This document shows positions 46,401 to 54,153 of a stretch of 64,000 nt of DNA, piece after piece. The position numbers and the translations under genes are program-made. Source of the stretch: Corallococcus macrosporus. GTDB taxonomy: Bacteria > Myxococcota > Myxococcia > Myxococcales > Myxococcaceae. The first letter of the stretch is position 1. Each line of letters starts with the position of its first letter. The DNA is taken from assembly GCF_017302985.1 (NCBI RefSeq), contig NZ_JAFIMU010000013.1:62001-126000 (forward strand), read 5' to 3'. A model generated the notes under the pieces. That model was not told where the DNA came from and searched no databases. It saw nothing but the letters and a program-made list of their open reading frames with translations.

Positions 46401-46844
46401 GCCACGCGCGGCGCCCAGGTGCGCCTGCTCACCGAGAGCGGCATGGACGCGAAGCTGGCGCAGAACCTCATCGACCTGGGCCCCGACCTCCTCGACAAGC
46501 GGCTGCGGCAGGAGGCACGCATGTCGCCGGAGCAGGTGCAGCGGTTCATCACCGACCACCCGGAGCTCGCGCGGGCCCCCCTGCACTTCGACAGCCTGAG
46601 CCAGGGCGCCAACGCCATGGGGATGAAGGGCGCGGACTACCCGGCATTCCTGGAGCGGCTGGCGAAGGCCCACGGCGTGGAGGTCGGCACGCTCGCGGCC
46701 GAGGTCCACACCCGGTTCTTCGGCCATCCGCCCTCCGCGGGCGCGAGCCAGGGGCAGCTGTCCCCGGAGGACGAGTTCCGCCAGTGGGTGGAGACGCGCA
46801 CGCCGGAAGTCGCCGCGTGGGCGAAGCAGCACCGGACGCCCTGA
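43461..46844 (+). CDS. Large protein with peptidoglycan-binding and C39-like peptidase domains, helical C-terminus
   Basis: A 1127-residue protein starting at ATG 43461, preceded by GAGGGGG. No signal peptide is present; residues 1-80 are disordered, ending in a Pro/Glu run. A peptidoglycan_binding_1 domain (~82-150) has LKRGDTGVDVKQLQDSLVEL and QFGPQTEAALQKFQ. A papain-fold C39-like peptidase (~170-345) has Cys192 in TNCGPASLAMSLAY, His313 in GDVAHLNAI and Asp330 in YLVADPLH. The remaining ~780 residues are mostly helical. Around 900-980 they contain a glycine-rich hydrophobic stretch (VGTLLGAVGDGIQTF, GALLMAGGAATEWIPGGQ) that could insert in membranes. It may be a wall- or membrane-acting effector exported without a Sec signal. 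That role is inference. Confidence 0.75.
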   Translation: MRVDGPSYPTQTISSSENGKAEAREGSEANVLREEGAPGAQGPDSASRFEDAPPAHRERLTPPPPPLPPEPEPEPRPVPEKNLKRGDTGVDVKQLQDSLVELGYLTREQVATGPGQFGPQTEAALQKFQKDNGVPANGRYEAATREALSKSLARSAQTAGKTQGPAMSAEAAFITQFTSEYNPHGPSGSTNCGPASLAMSLAYTGHMPPGLTKEQQVDHARALMCPRRTSEFTFVNASDGTRVPLLDRDHEFTGGTMVADGIKGAGLTSRYGQGWESLDQQLAAGNPVIANGATNAAWRSQFPERMGRGDVAHLNAILAKTPDGKYLVADPLHTGGPVAMTRQQLSVFFSPTGGQPSFNALQGASRGAGAAEAGASAGASAGTTTARLLDEAAARFPPFQPEPFTLPAMGVGVANVTGAGATGADVKTRAQQDAKALAGTLQNSLEQGAAQFEQLIASNPDPAYQEAFVRAAEPSLAKMGQLFAGVSPETDRQLHPRPPLRAPDLQRDQPLLDKLAKAETDIEQKTYLSLARATERLGEPTAGLVGRAFTRDTPPGFAKLSLSHAIRTAVNTGIGSRLAFDMERALNVSEALPPGFKGPTRALDAKAIHQTLWSAIEGLRAPFAAVADKAEEHQKQLTELLSGPAKILTPEQQQAFTATYLNDPARKHDLAEFERYSKLLARAAPDGPPSGKQGPEVVALARELPRMAATQSGAEYLASQLTAQGENRPTFLDTLGKLKDLKDFDEKLAVALVKSAGSGAILAAGFKSKGGAEAIFNGLAKNAHLFGMAPKDMQQYVKLLRGIKPDSTQEQVQGITQSLRGLLKEQETGLPGSPDSPRGQALRGLGVLVTASAAVGDAAGWNQADFAAKLKIVGDGLSVGGDGATFVLDALGKAAPVLSKVFDKASGVGTLLGAVGDGIQTFQAVQEGKYWKASASGAQALGALLMAGGAATEWIPGGQLIGAALFLGGLTVKYLDPDQYATRGAQVRLLTESGMDAKLAQNLIDLGPDLLDKRLRQEARMSPEQVQRFITDHPELARAPLHFDSLSQGANAMGMKGADYPAFLERLAKAHGVEVGTLAAEVHTRFFGHPPSAGASQGQLSPEDEFRQWVETRTPEVAAWAKQHRTP

Positions 46845-46861
46845 GCGCGTCCCGCGAGCAC

Positions 46862-46906
46862 GGGCGCGCGGCCGCTCACCGCCGCGCGCCCTGCGACGTT
46901 GCAGGG
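46862..46906 (+). terminator. Double hairpin after the C39-like gene
   Basis: GGGCGCGCGGC (46862-46872) pairs perfectly with GCCGCGCGCCC (46881-46891). An overlapping second hairpin is CCCTGC (46889-46894) with GCAGGG (46901-46906). No U-run follows. It starts 18 bp after the stop. Confidence 0.55.
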
Positions 46907-47068
46907 CAAACAGCGCTCGCAGGAAGAGGGCCCCTGACGTCAGCCGAGGACGGGGGGCGTCCTCCCTGGACGCGAGCCCGGCCGGCGAATCCACCTCTTC
47001 GACATGATTCCTGCCATGAATCGCTGTCACCGGCGAGGCTCCCATCCAAGGAACGACGACGCACCCCA

Positions 47069-47329
47069 GGTGCGCTGTCGTTCTCCCCAACCTCCTCCGG
47101 GCGCCTGCCCCTCCGCGGCCCCGAGCACACGGCGGCGCTCGTACTCGCGAACCTCCACGACACGCACGAACTCCTTCCCCTCGTCGGTTCCGTGCCTGCG
47201 GTGAAGATGCCTTCGGGGCGCTATCGAGCGAGCCGCACGGGTGACTTCACGACGGCCAATTCCACCCTGCGGACGCTGCTCGGTCGCGCGCCGACGGACA
47301 TGCGCGAGGTGCTCTCCAGGCCTCGGTGA
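47069..47329 (+). pseudogene. Possible gene remnant between wall-active genes
   Basis: The frame ending at TGA 47329 reads ALSFSPTSSGRLPLRGPEHT, then AALVLANLHDTHELLPLVGS and a basic tail GRYRASRTGDF, with good third-position GC. No start codon or Shine-Dalgarno site precedes it in frame, so it looks like the 3' end of a lost gene. I do not recognise the family. Elsewhere in 46845-47343 I see only the hairpins just after 46844. Confidence 0.35.
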
Positions 47330-47343
47330 ACAGGCGTGGTGCC

Positions 47344-49497
47344 CTACGCCACTCTCTTGAGCTCATTGGACTTCATCCAGACCATGGCGTGATCCGCGAT
47401 GGCGGACGCCCTGTCCGTGCCATTGATGATGGCGCGTGCACGGCGGAAGGCGTCGTGCAGGTTGGCGTGGGACGCCGTGAGGTAGTCCGACAGCTTCTTC
47501 GAGGTGAAAGCCCCCGTCTTCATCCCATGCACCAGGATAAAGAGCGACACATTGGGCTGCAGGAGCAGTTCCGGGTGACGGACCAGGTCCAGGCCGAGGA
47601 GGTCACTGTACTTCTGGTAGTTGCGCTTCCACGTCAACTGCACGTATCCGCGCCCGTGATAGGGATGGTATTTCTTGCCCCGAAGGTACGCGGCGGCCTC
47701 CTTCGTGGTCATGTAGCTGGCCTCTTCGATGGGCTTGAAGGTGTCGCCCGTCTCGTGCTCCACCGTGGCGAGCACATAGGCAATCTGGGTCGGAAGCCTT
47801 ACTCCCTGGCGGAGGCACTCCTCCCGGATGGCCCGGACAGTCCCCGCGCGGTCCGCCCCCTGGAACGAAGGCAGGGCGACCTTGGACGTGGCAGGGCGGA
47901 CCAGGGGGGATGCGGGCTGCCGGGCGACTGAAGCCTTGACCTTGGGCTTGAACTGCCCGGCCGCGCGCCCCACGGCGGCCGCGACTGCCACGGCGGCCGC
48001 GACCGTCGCCGGGACGACCCTCCCTCGGGCCGGGCCCCGGCTGAACGTGACGGCGTTGCCGACGGTGCGGTAGCGGGTGCCGTGTTTGGTGAGGCCGTCG
48101 CCTTCCAGCCGGCCATCCTTCATCGCATGCAACGTGAGGAACTTGCCACCGGCGGGATCGCTGGCCTGGTAGCAATTGGCCGAGGTTCGGCTGGTGATGA
48201 GGATCCAGTGATCTCCTTCGCCATCGTACCTGCCAGGGTTCTTTCCACCGCTTCGAGTGTAATAGTCCACATGGACCACCACGGGCCGTCCCGCGGCCAG
48301 TTCGCGGTCTATCTCCGGGGCCTTGAAACCCGTCAGACGCTTGAGGTCCACCTCTGGATTCGCGATCCGGCCCAACTTGTCCCAGTCGACGATGCTTCCA
48401 CCTGAGTTGAAGCCATGGTTCTTGAGCATGAAGTGGGCCATGTCGTCCGGTGTATACATTTGCCCGGTGATGCCACTGACCGCCATGGTGACCGCGGTCA
48501 TGGCGCAGCCAATCTGGGCGACACTCTTCTCACTCTTGCTCGCGATGACGATGGCGCTCCAGGTTTCGTTCTTCCTCGTGGCGCTGTTGTATCCCTGGGC
48601 AAAGAGCGGGTATCCATCACGGCTGGGAAAGTGACGGCCGTTCTTGGTGAAGTCCCTGCCCGCGACCGCGCGCCCCACCGGAGCCGCGACATCCGGCGGC
48701 GTGATCTGTTGCAGCGGGCGAGTCTTGGGATCCTGACTCGGGGGGCTGCTCGCGAACCGTGACTGACCGCTCAGGAGCGCCTTCCAGGTCAGGGGTCCCA
48801 CGAGCCCGTCCGCCACCAAGCCATGTGTGCGTTGCCACTCGTGGACGGAATCATCCGTGACGGGCCCGAAGAGACCATCAGCGCGGACCCCCAGCTTCGC
48901 CTGGAGCCATTTGACATCGTTGCCCGCGAGCCCCTCCTTCAGCGTTCGCGCGCCCAGGGTCATGCCCTCGCGATACGCCTCGAATGTATGCGCCGTGGCC
49001 GGCCGCGCAGTCGACGAGGGCTGTGGCTGAAGCGGGAGGGCAACGCTCTGGGTGCCCTCGATCTTCGACAGCCGCGTGATGCCCCAGGACGTGGTCAAAT
49101 CGTACAGTGCCTTCTTCTCACTCACGGAGACGTGAGCGTGCTTCGTGTGGCGGTTCTCCCCTGTGTAGCGCTGCGGGGCCCATGCGGACACGCCACGCCT
49201 GGCATAGGAGCGCCAGATCTTCTCGTTCCAGATGATGTACTTGATGCGGGGATCGCGGCGCTCGACCAGTTGCGCCACGAAGTGGTCCATGTTCGCTCCG
49301 CCCGCGGGATCGTGTGTGAAGTCACACGCGGTGACGATCCCCGTGGCACCATCCTTCACCCAGGGGTTGTGGTCACTCTCGCGAGCTGCATGGGCAGCAT
49401 CGCCAATCCAGCCATCACATGATTTTCCGCGTGAGGGCGCACACCGGTTCAATTCGTTTCGCAGCTGGTCGAGCGAGTTCGCGATCCTATAGGTCAC
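47344..49497 (-). CDS. Four-module muralytic protein: M15-like peptidase, PG-binding, C39-like peptidase, GH19-like
   Basis: A 717-residue protein starting at a GTG (49497) with GGGAGGGG six bases upstream. Residues 1-130 resemble phage-type M15 D-Ala/L-Ala peptidases, with likely zinc ligands His43 (SDHNPW), Asp59 (TACDF) and His122 (KHAHVSVS). Residues ~185-242 are a peptidoglycan-binding repeat (DVKWLQAKLGVRADGLFGP). Residues ~285-475 are a C39-like papain fold with Cys331 (QIGCAMTAVTMAV), His430 (GDHWILITS) and Asp447. After an Ala/Val linker, ~550-705 resemble GH19 chitinase/lysozyme (AYVLATVEHETG with Glu582, HGRGYVQLTWKRNYQKY). No signal peptide is visible. The likely target is bacterial cell wall. 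It lies 62 bp after a CBM9-like gene on the same strand. Confidence 0.8.
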   Translation of the reverse strand: MTYRIANSLDQLRNELNRCAPSRGKSCDGWIGDAAHAARESDHNPWVKDGATGIVTACDFTHDPAGGANMDHFVAQLVERRDPRIKYIIWNEKIWRSYARRGVSAWAPQRYTGENRHTKHAHVSVSEKKALYDLTTSWGITRLSKIEGTQSVALPLQPQPSSTARPATAHTFEAYREGMTLGARTLKEGLAGNDVKWLQAKLGVRADGLFGPVTDDSVHEWQRTHGLVADGLVGPLTWKALLSGQSRFASSPPSQDPKTRPLQQITPPDVAAPVGRAVAGRDFTKNGRHFPSRDGYPLFAQGYNSATRKNETWSAIVIASKSEKSVAQIGCAMTAVTMAVSGITGQMYTPDDMAHFMLKNHGFNSGGSIVDWDKLGRIANPEVDLKRLTGFKAPEIDRELAAGRPVVVHVDYYTRSGGKNPGRYDGEGDHWILITSRTSANCYQASDPAGGKFLTLHAMKDGRLEGDGLTKHGTRYRTVGNAVTFSRGPARGRVVPATVAAAVAVAAAVGRAAGQFKPKVKASVARQPASPLVRPATSKVALPSFQGADRAGTVRAIREECLRQGVRLPTQIAYVLATVEHETGDTFKPIEEASYMTTKEAAAYLRGKKYHPYHGRGYVQLTWKRNYQKYSDLLGLDLVRHPELLLQPNVSLFILVHGMKTGAFTSKKLSDYLTASHANLHDAFRRARAIINGTDRASAIADHAMVWMKSNELKRVA

Positions 49498-49503
49498 TGC
49501 AGT

Positions 49504-49511
49504 CCCCTCCC
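49504..49511 (-). promoter_or_regulatory. Shine-Dalgarno site fixing a GTG start
   Basis: GGGAGGGG on the minus strand lies six bases before the GTG at 49497. It excludes the 41-residue upstream extension, which would overlap the previous gene. Confidence 0.65.
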
Positions 49512-49559
49512 TTGTATTGCTGCATGACTTCCGTCGGAACTTCCAAACTTCCGGACGCG

Positions 49560-51026
49560 CTACGGCGTGGCAGGCGGCGCGAAGCGCTTCTCGTCGTAGC
49601 GGCCCGTCTTGGCGTTCCACGTATAGCGAGCGTCGAGCTGCCTGGACTTGCCTTCCGCTGGCACGATGAAGGCGTCAATGCGCGACAGGTCCACCGACGC
49701 ATCCCATTCCACCTTGTCCCCCTGGCTCGCGGCGCCCTCCAGCGACATGGATTGCGCGAACTTGCCGCGCTCGTCCATGGGCACGACCTCGAAGGACACC
49801 ATGGGGCAGGCACCACATGTCCCGGTCCCCAGCAGGGATTGAGTCCCTTCGGTCACCAGCAGCAGGTGCAGTCCGGGCGGCCGTCGCGTGTTGAGCACGG
49901 TTCGCGTGCCACTGTATCGCGTGTCCAGCAAGGCCTTGTCGCGGCGGGACACCAGCCAGTGGCCCAGGCTCCCGGTGGGTTCCACCTGCGCGGGCACCGT
50001 CAGGACCTCGATGTCATTGAGCGAGGCCTGGGGCTCCATCTTGGAGAGGTCAACGCTCACCACCTCGGGGCTCGGGGCCTCTGGCGAGTATTGATAGCCC
50101 CTGGCGGGGTTGAGCCAGACCTCGAACGTTCGCACGTCCGGTCCCGGTTGATAGGAACCGCGCTCGTTGGCCTTCAACGCCCGCTCGAACAACTCCGGCC
50201 AGGCCCCGAAACGCAGTGGCTGGGCAAGCTTCACCGCCTGGAACGTGCTGGGATCGCCGAAGCGCTGGCCCGCGACAGACGACAAGAATGTTTCGAGCTT
50301 GTTCTTGTTCTCGTCGTTATCGACCAGGCTCACCAGGACCTTGAGGTTGCGCAGCGGGGCCTCGGCCGAGCGGGGAAAGGCGCTCGCGGGAATGAGCGCC
50401 TCGAAGCGGTAGCCGCCGTCCATCAACTCGTAGCGAATAGGGCCTACCGTCCCCTTCTTTCCGAATTGCACCACCCCTCCGGACATCAGCCCATACTGGG
50501 CGATGAAGGGGCGCACCAACTGCTTGCGGCGCTCCGTCTGCTTCTTCCACCACGCGCGGCACGCCGCGGGGTCGCCCGAGGTCACGACCTCCGCATCATC
50601 GCAGGCGTCAGCGGTCGCGAGCGGGTGCTCACCAAACTGGTTGACGAAGGCAAGCGGCGGCATTTCGGGCTGGGGCAGCGCCAGCCACAGTTCCAGATGG
50701 TCATGGTGGATCTGCTCGGGCGTGGCGGACAGGAACACGCGGTCATCGCGTACCTCGCCCGCCATGGCGAGTCCTTCAGGCCCCACCGCCACCCACAACT
50801 GGGCGGAAAGATCCTGCGGCGAGGTGACCTGGGAGGTTCCTGCCACCCGCTGCTCCCCCCCGAGGGACAGCGAAGGAGGCAACGCCTTCCACTCACTGAG
50901 CGCGCCGTCCACCTTGAAGCCCGCGGGATGGCCCTCGTGCAGCCGTAGACCTGGGGACGAAGAGTCCGCCATGGCGGGCGCGGCGGCCAGCAGGAACAGT
51001 GATATGGACGTATTGAGTAGAGTCAT
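49560..51026 (-). CDS. Periplasmic protein with CBM9-like domain
   Basis: A 488-residue protein starting at ATG 51026 with a Sec signal (MTLLNTSISLFLLAAAPAMA). Residues ~30-250 fit a CBM9/DOMON-like carbohydrate-binding sandwich: FKVDGALSEWKALPPSLSL, LWVAVGPEGLAMAGEVRDDR, HHDHLELWLALP and GYRFEALIPASAFP. The C-terminal half is unrecognised, with a CGAC pair (GTGTCGACPMVSFEVV). It is upstream of and co-directional with the four-module muralytic gene, and divergent from a lipoprotein gene 88 bp away. It could bind wall glycan, or protect the producer from its neighbour; neither is shown by sequence. Confidence 0.7.
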   Translation of the reverse strand: MTLLNTSISLFLLAAAPAMADSSSPGLRLHEGHPAGFKVDGALSEWKALPPSLSLGGEQRVAGTSQVTSPQDLSAQLWVAVGPEGLAMAGEVRDDRVFLSATPEQIHHDHLELWLALPQPEMPPLAFVNQFGEHPLATADACDDAEVVTSGDPAACRAWWKKQTERRKQLVRPFIAQYGLMSGGVVQFGKKGTVGPIRYELMDGGYRFEALIPASAFPRSAEAPLRNLKVLVSLVDNDENKNKLETFLSSVAGQRFGDPSTFQAVKLAQPLRFGAWPELFERALKANERGSYQPGPDVRTFEVWLNPARGYQYSPEAPSPEVVSVDLSKMEPQASLNDIEVLTVPAQVEPTGSLGHWLVSRRDKALLDTRYSGTRTVLNTRRPPGLHLLLVTEGTQSLLGTGTCGACPMVSFEVVPMDERGKFAQSMSLEGAASQGDKVEWDASVDLSRIDAFIVPAEGKSRQLDARYTWNAKTGRYDEKRFAPPATP

Positions 51027-51114
51027 ACAACGCCCTCGCTGAATTTTTGCTAGCATAACATCAATTCGCAATCCCTGGCCAGACGCGGAAGCGCTTTCTG
51101 GATGGAGGAAATCC

Positions 51115-52266
51115 ATGTCTTTGAATCGCTGGTCTCACATGTTGGTTGCCTTCACATTTGCCGTGTCCGGATGCAAATCCAACCCACCCTCCACGGCGGA
51201 CGCGAACGCTCCCGCGCCTGCCAAGGCCTCCGCTCCCGCGCCCGCGAACAAAGCGGAGCTGGGTCCAGCCTTGTCATACCTTGTATCCGTGGGACCCCAG
51301 CGCTGTGAATGGGTGCGACAGCCACTCCCCACGGGGGAGCCCCAGCGCTTCGCCTTTGACGCGGCATGCGACGAGACCGGGTTGTCCTGGAACCCCGCGG
51401 CGACCGAGGGAATTGCGTTCAGCGCCGCCATGGGCGAGCGGACCGCGCCCCTTGCCTGGCGCGTGGACTTCACGACCAAGAGCATCAAGAAGCTGGAGCT
51501 CTCCTCACTGCCTGGGGGAGCCCCCGTCGAGGGCAAGGAGGGGCCGTCGCTGGTGCAGCTGGGGTTCGATACACAGGGCCGGCCCCAGGCACTTGTTGCG
51601 GACGTCTACGTTCAGCGCACACCGGAATCTGGAGAAGGCGGCAGGCAATTCCTTGCGTTTGAAGGGCAGCGCTACCCGGTCGCGGATGGAAGTTCCAATG
51701 CCGAGAACGCTCCGGGGCTCGCGTTCGCCTACCGGATGGAGGGGGCAGCGTGGAAGCGCATCGAGACCAAGGTGAGCAGCTTCGGCTCGCAGGATGCTCC
51801 CGACGTCAGCGAACTCGATGCCGCGAAGAAGATGCTTGATCAAACGGTGTCGTCGGCCGACGCGCTGCCAGGAAAGCCTTCGGACAAGGCCATGGCCCAC
51901 ACGTTGGAGACCACCCTGATCGAGGACCCGACCGACGAGGAGGCCTGGCGGACCTTGCCGACACCGGGAGCTGTCCTGCATTACCGAGTCGCGAAGGACC
52001 CTGAGGATGATTCGAACTTCGCGAGCCTGCCCCTGCGCTGGGAACGGGACGGTGCTCTGGTGCCGCCGGAGCCACTGGCGGCTCAGCAGGGAGAGCGCCT
52101 CATGCTTCAAGCGCGGGGCGCGATGGTGCTCATCGTGTCCCTGAGCGAAGCGGGCCGCACGGCCCAGGTGTTCGACAGCCAGACGCAGAAGAGTCTGGTG
52201 CGCGTCCAGGGCGTCGACGCCCCGACGCTGTGGCCCCAGCCCACCAGCTCCGCAGCCACTCCCTGA
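51115..52266 (+). CDS. Lipoprotein of unknown function
   Basis: A 383-residue protein starting at ATG 51115 with GGAGGAAA upstream. The signal and lipobox (MLVAFTFAVSGCKS) are followed by an Ala/Pro linker. The mature part has no recognised domain; notable strings are QRCEWVRQPLPTGEPQRFAF, FLAFEGQRYPVADGSS and QARGAMVLIVSLSEAGRTA. It is divergent from the CBM9-like gene. Its stop coincides with the point where the opposing alpha/beta hydrolase loses homology, marking the edge of an insertion. Confidence 0.7.
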   Translation: MSLNRWSHMLVAFTFAVSGCKSNPPSTADANAPAPAKASAPAPANKAELGPALSYLVSVGPQRCEWVRQPLPTGEPQRFAFDAACDETGLSWNPAATEGIAFSAAMGERTAPLAWRVDFTTKSIKKLELSSLPGGAPVEGKEGPSLVQLGFDTQGRPQALVADVYVQRTPESGEGGRQFLAFEGQRYPVADGSSNAENAPGLAFAYRMEGAAWKRIETKVSSFGSQDAPDVSELDAAKKMLDQTVSSADALPGKPSDKAMAHTLETTLIEDPTDEEAWRTLPTPGAVLHYRVAKDPEDDSNFASLPLRWERDGALVPPEPLAAQQGERLMLQARGAMVLIVSLSEAGRTAQVFDSQTQKSLVRVQGVDAPTLWPQPTSSAATP

Positions 52267-52636
52267 TGACGGGCGGCTCATAGACGACCAGCTTCGAGAT
52301 CAGGAGTCCTCGCGCCGCCGCATCCAGGGCCAGGAGGCCGCCGGACGAATTGCCAAACACGGCGGCGGATCCGCCAGCGGCGGTGATGAGCGCCGCGAGG
52401 TCCTCCACCTCCCTCTCGAGCGCATGGGACGGTGTGTCCCCGCTGTCTCCTCGGCCGCGCCGGTCGTAGCTGAACACGGTGAAGCGATGGGCCAGCAGGG
52501 CCGCCAGCGGGGTTCCCGAGGTCGGCGCCGTGCGGTCACAGAACGAGCCACCCACCAGGATGAGCGGTGAACCCTTGCCGGTGGTCTCGAACGCGATGGA
52601 CGTTCCGTCAGCGGACCTGACTGTCTGGGTTGTCAT
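52130..52636 (-). pseudogene. Truncated alpha/beta hydrolase
   Basis: It starts at ATG 52636 (MTTQTVRSADGTSIAFETTG). The typical first half of the fold is intact: LILVGGSFCDR (oxyanion loop), FSYDRRGRGDSGDTP and the nucleophile elbow AVFGNSSGGLLAL with its Ser. At about 52268, right after VVYEPPVI, homology stops. The frame runs on antisense to the convergent lipoprotein gene until 52130. The acid and His of the triad are missing, so the 168-residue product cannot be active (family length is ~260-280). It is 10 bp after the ECF sigma gene, its old operon partner. Confidence 0.8.
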
Positions 52637-52646
52637 GGCAGTTCCT

Positions 52647-53588
52647 TCAGTGCTGGGCAGCAGGCTGGTAGCCGTGCGTGCGAAAGGGGACGTCGAGCTC
52701 GCGGCAGATCTCCGTCAGGACCTCGGGCGAGTGGTAGTAGCTCCGCAGCCGCGTGATGCGGTCGCCGTCCAGCTCGACCCGCACGACGGCATGCACTTCG
52801 TCTCCGGACCACCACAGGAAGAGCGATTCGCCGCGGTGCGCGCGGAGTTCGCAACGCGGCGGATCCACGAGCACGTAGCCCCCCTCGGGACAGCCGAAGA
52901 GCGTTCCCTGGAGCGAGCCGTCGCGGACCGCCTGGGCCCCGGACTCGATCTTGAAGCCCGGGTATTCCAGGGTCGCCGTATCGAGCAGGAGCGCCGTGAG
53001 ACGATCCAGGTCACGCGCGTTGAAGGCGTCGCAGAAGGCGTTGAGGACGGCGGGCGCCACCGGAGCCGGCTCAGCCGGTTCCGGCGTCACCAGCTTCGCC
53101 CTCCCCCGGTGCAGCGCGGCCTTGATGGCCCCGGTCGTGGTGGAGAGCGCTTCCGCGGTCTCCTCCAGTGACATCCCGAAGGCGTCCTTGAGCACGACCG
53201 CGGCTCGCTCCTGCGGTGAGAGTTGCGAGAGCAGCGTTCCCGCGGCCTCACGCGTCGCGCGCGGCTCGGCGCGCGTCGCAGGCTCCGGGACCTCGACTCC
53301 TTCGAGAGCCGGGACCTCCCGGGCCTGTCGCATCCGGTTGAGCCACAGGTTGCTCGCGACCCGGAAGAGCCACGCGCGCGGGCTGCGCGGCGGCTCCGCC
53401 ATGATGCCGAGGCTCGCGAACGCACGGGCCATCGTCTCCTGGGCCATGTCCTCGGCATCCCAGGGGCTGCGCGTCAACTGCCGGCAGTACCGGTAGAGCT
53501 CCGGGCGCAGCGGCTCATAGGTTTCGATGAAACGGCGCCAGGACGCCTTGACGGCGTCTCCCAGCGGGTCTTGGGATTCAGTGCTCAT
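52647..53588 (-). CDS. ECF sigma factor with SnoaL-like C-terminal domain (SigJ-type)
   Basis: A 313-residue sigma-70-family protein starting at ATG 53588. Region 2 is YRYCRQLTRSPWDAEDMAQE and region 4 is LSPQERAAVVLKDAFGMSLE with TTTGAIKAALHRGR. Residues ~185-313 form an NTF2/SnoaL-like domain (FCDAFNARDLDRLTALL, VVRVELDGDRITRLRSYYH) that replaces an anti-sigma partner in ECF41/SigJ-type factors. Such factors usually sit beside the enzyme gene they control. Here that gene is the truncated hydrolase 10 bp downstream. Confidence 0.9.
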   Translation of the reverse strand: MSTESQDPLGDAVKASWRRFIETYEPLRPELYRYCRQLTRSPWDAEDMAQETMARAFASLGIMAEPPRSPRAWLFRVASNLWLNRMRQAREVPALEGVEVPEPATRAEPRATREAAGTLLSQLSPQERAAVVLKDAFGMSLEETAEALSTTTGAIKAALHRGRAKLVTPEPAEPAPVAPAVLNAFCDAFNARDLDRLTALLLDTATLEYPGFKIESGAQAVRDGSLQGTLFGCPEGGYVLVDPPRCELRAHRGESLFLWWSGDEVHAVVRVELDGDRITRLRSYYHSPEVLTEICRELDVPFRTHGYQPAAQH

Positions 53589-53731
53589 GCCGGAGAGACA
53601 CGCGACGGGCGAAAAAGGATACGCCCGGGAGGCGCGGAGAGAAAGCGTCCGCATGTGACTTCAGGCACATGTGCCCCCGGGCACGGCCCTTCATATTGCC
53701 TCGCATCCACCCGCCACACCCGAGGCCCCTC

Positions 53732-54142
53732 ATGAAGACCCTGTTCGCCGCTTCCCTGCTGCTGCTGGCCGCCAATGCTCACGCCGCGACGCTCACCCTG
53801 GACATCCAGGGCCTGACGAAGAAGACGGGCCACCTCCTCATCGCCGTGCACGCCGACGCCGCGTCGTTCAACGACAAGGGCAAGCCCGTGGCCATTCGCA
53901 CCGTGGAGGTGAAGGACGCGAAGGTGACCGTCACCATCCCGGACCTCGCGCCGGGCACCTACGCCGTGAGCCTCTTCCATGATGCCAATGACAACAACAA
54001 GCTCGACACCAACTTCATTGGCATCCCCAAGGAAGGCTACGGCTTCAGCAACAACGTGGGCGCGCGCGGAAAGCCCAAGTTCGATGAGGCGAAGTTCACG
54101 CTGGCCGCCGATGGCACGCTGCTCACCTTGACGGTGTTCTGA
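53732..54142 (+). CDS. DUF2141 secreted protein
   Basis: A 136-residue protein starting at ATG 53732 with a Sec signal (MKTLFAASLLLLAANAHAA). The mature part is one DUF2141 beta-sandwich: GHLLIAVHADAASFNDKG, PDLAPGTYAVSLFHDANDNN, LDTNFIGIPKEGYGFSNN. It is periplasmic or secreted, with unknown function. It is followed 11 bp later by a carotenoid oxygenase, a recurring pairing in other bacteria to my knowledge, and is divergent from the ECF sigma gene. Confidence 0.88.
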   Translation: MKTLFAASLLLLAANAHAATLTLDIQGLTKKTGHLLIAVHADAASFNDKGKPVAIRTVEVKDAKVTVTIPDLAPGTYAVSLFHDANDNNKLDTNFIGIPKEGYGFSNNVGARGKPKFDEAKFTLAADGTLLTLTVF

Positions 54143-54153
54143 GGACCCGCGCC

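Noticed and set aside
43461-52266. Naming this region a type VI secretion effector-immunity module
   Set aside because: No Hcp, VgrG, PAAR or adaptor gene is present in the window, and no immunity family was recognised.
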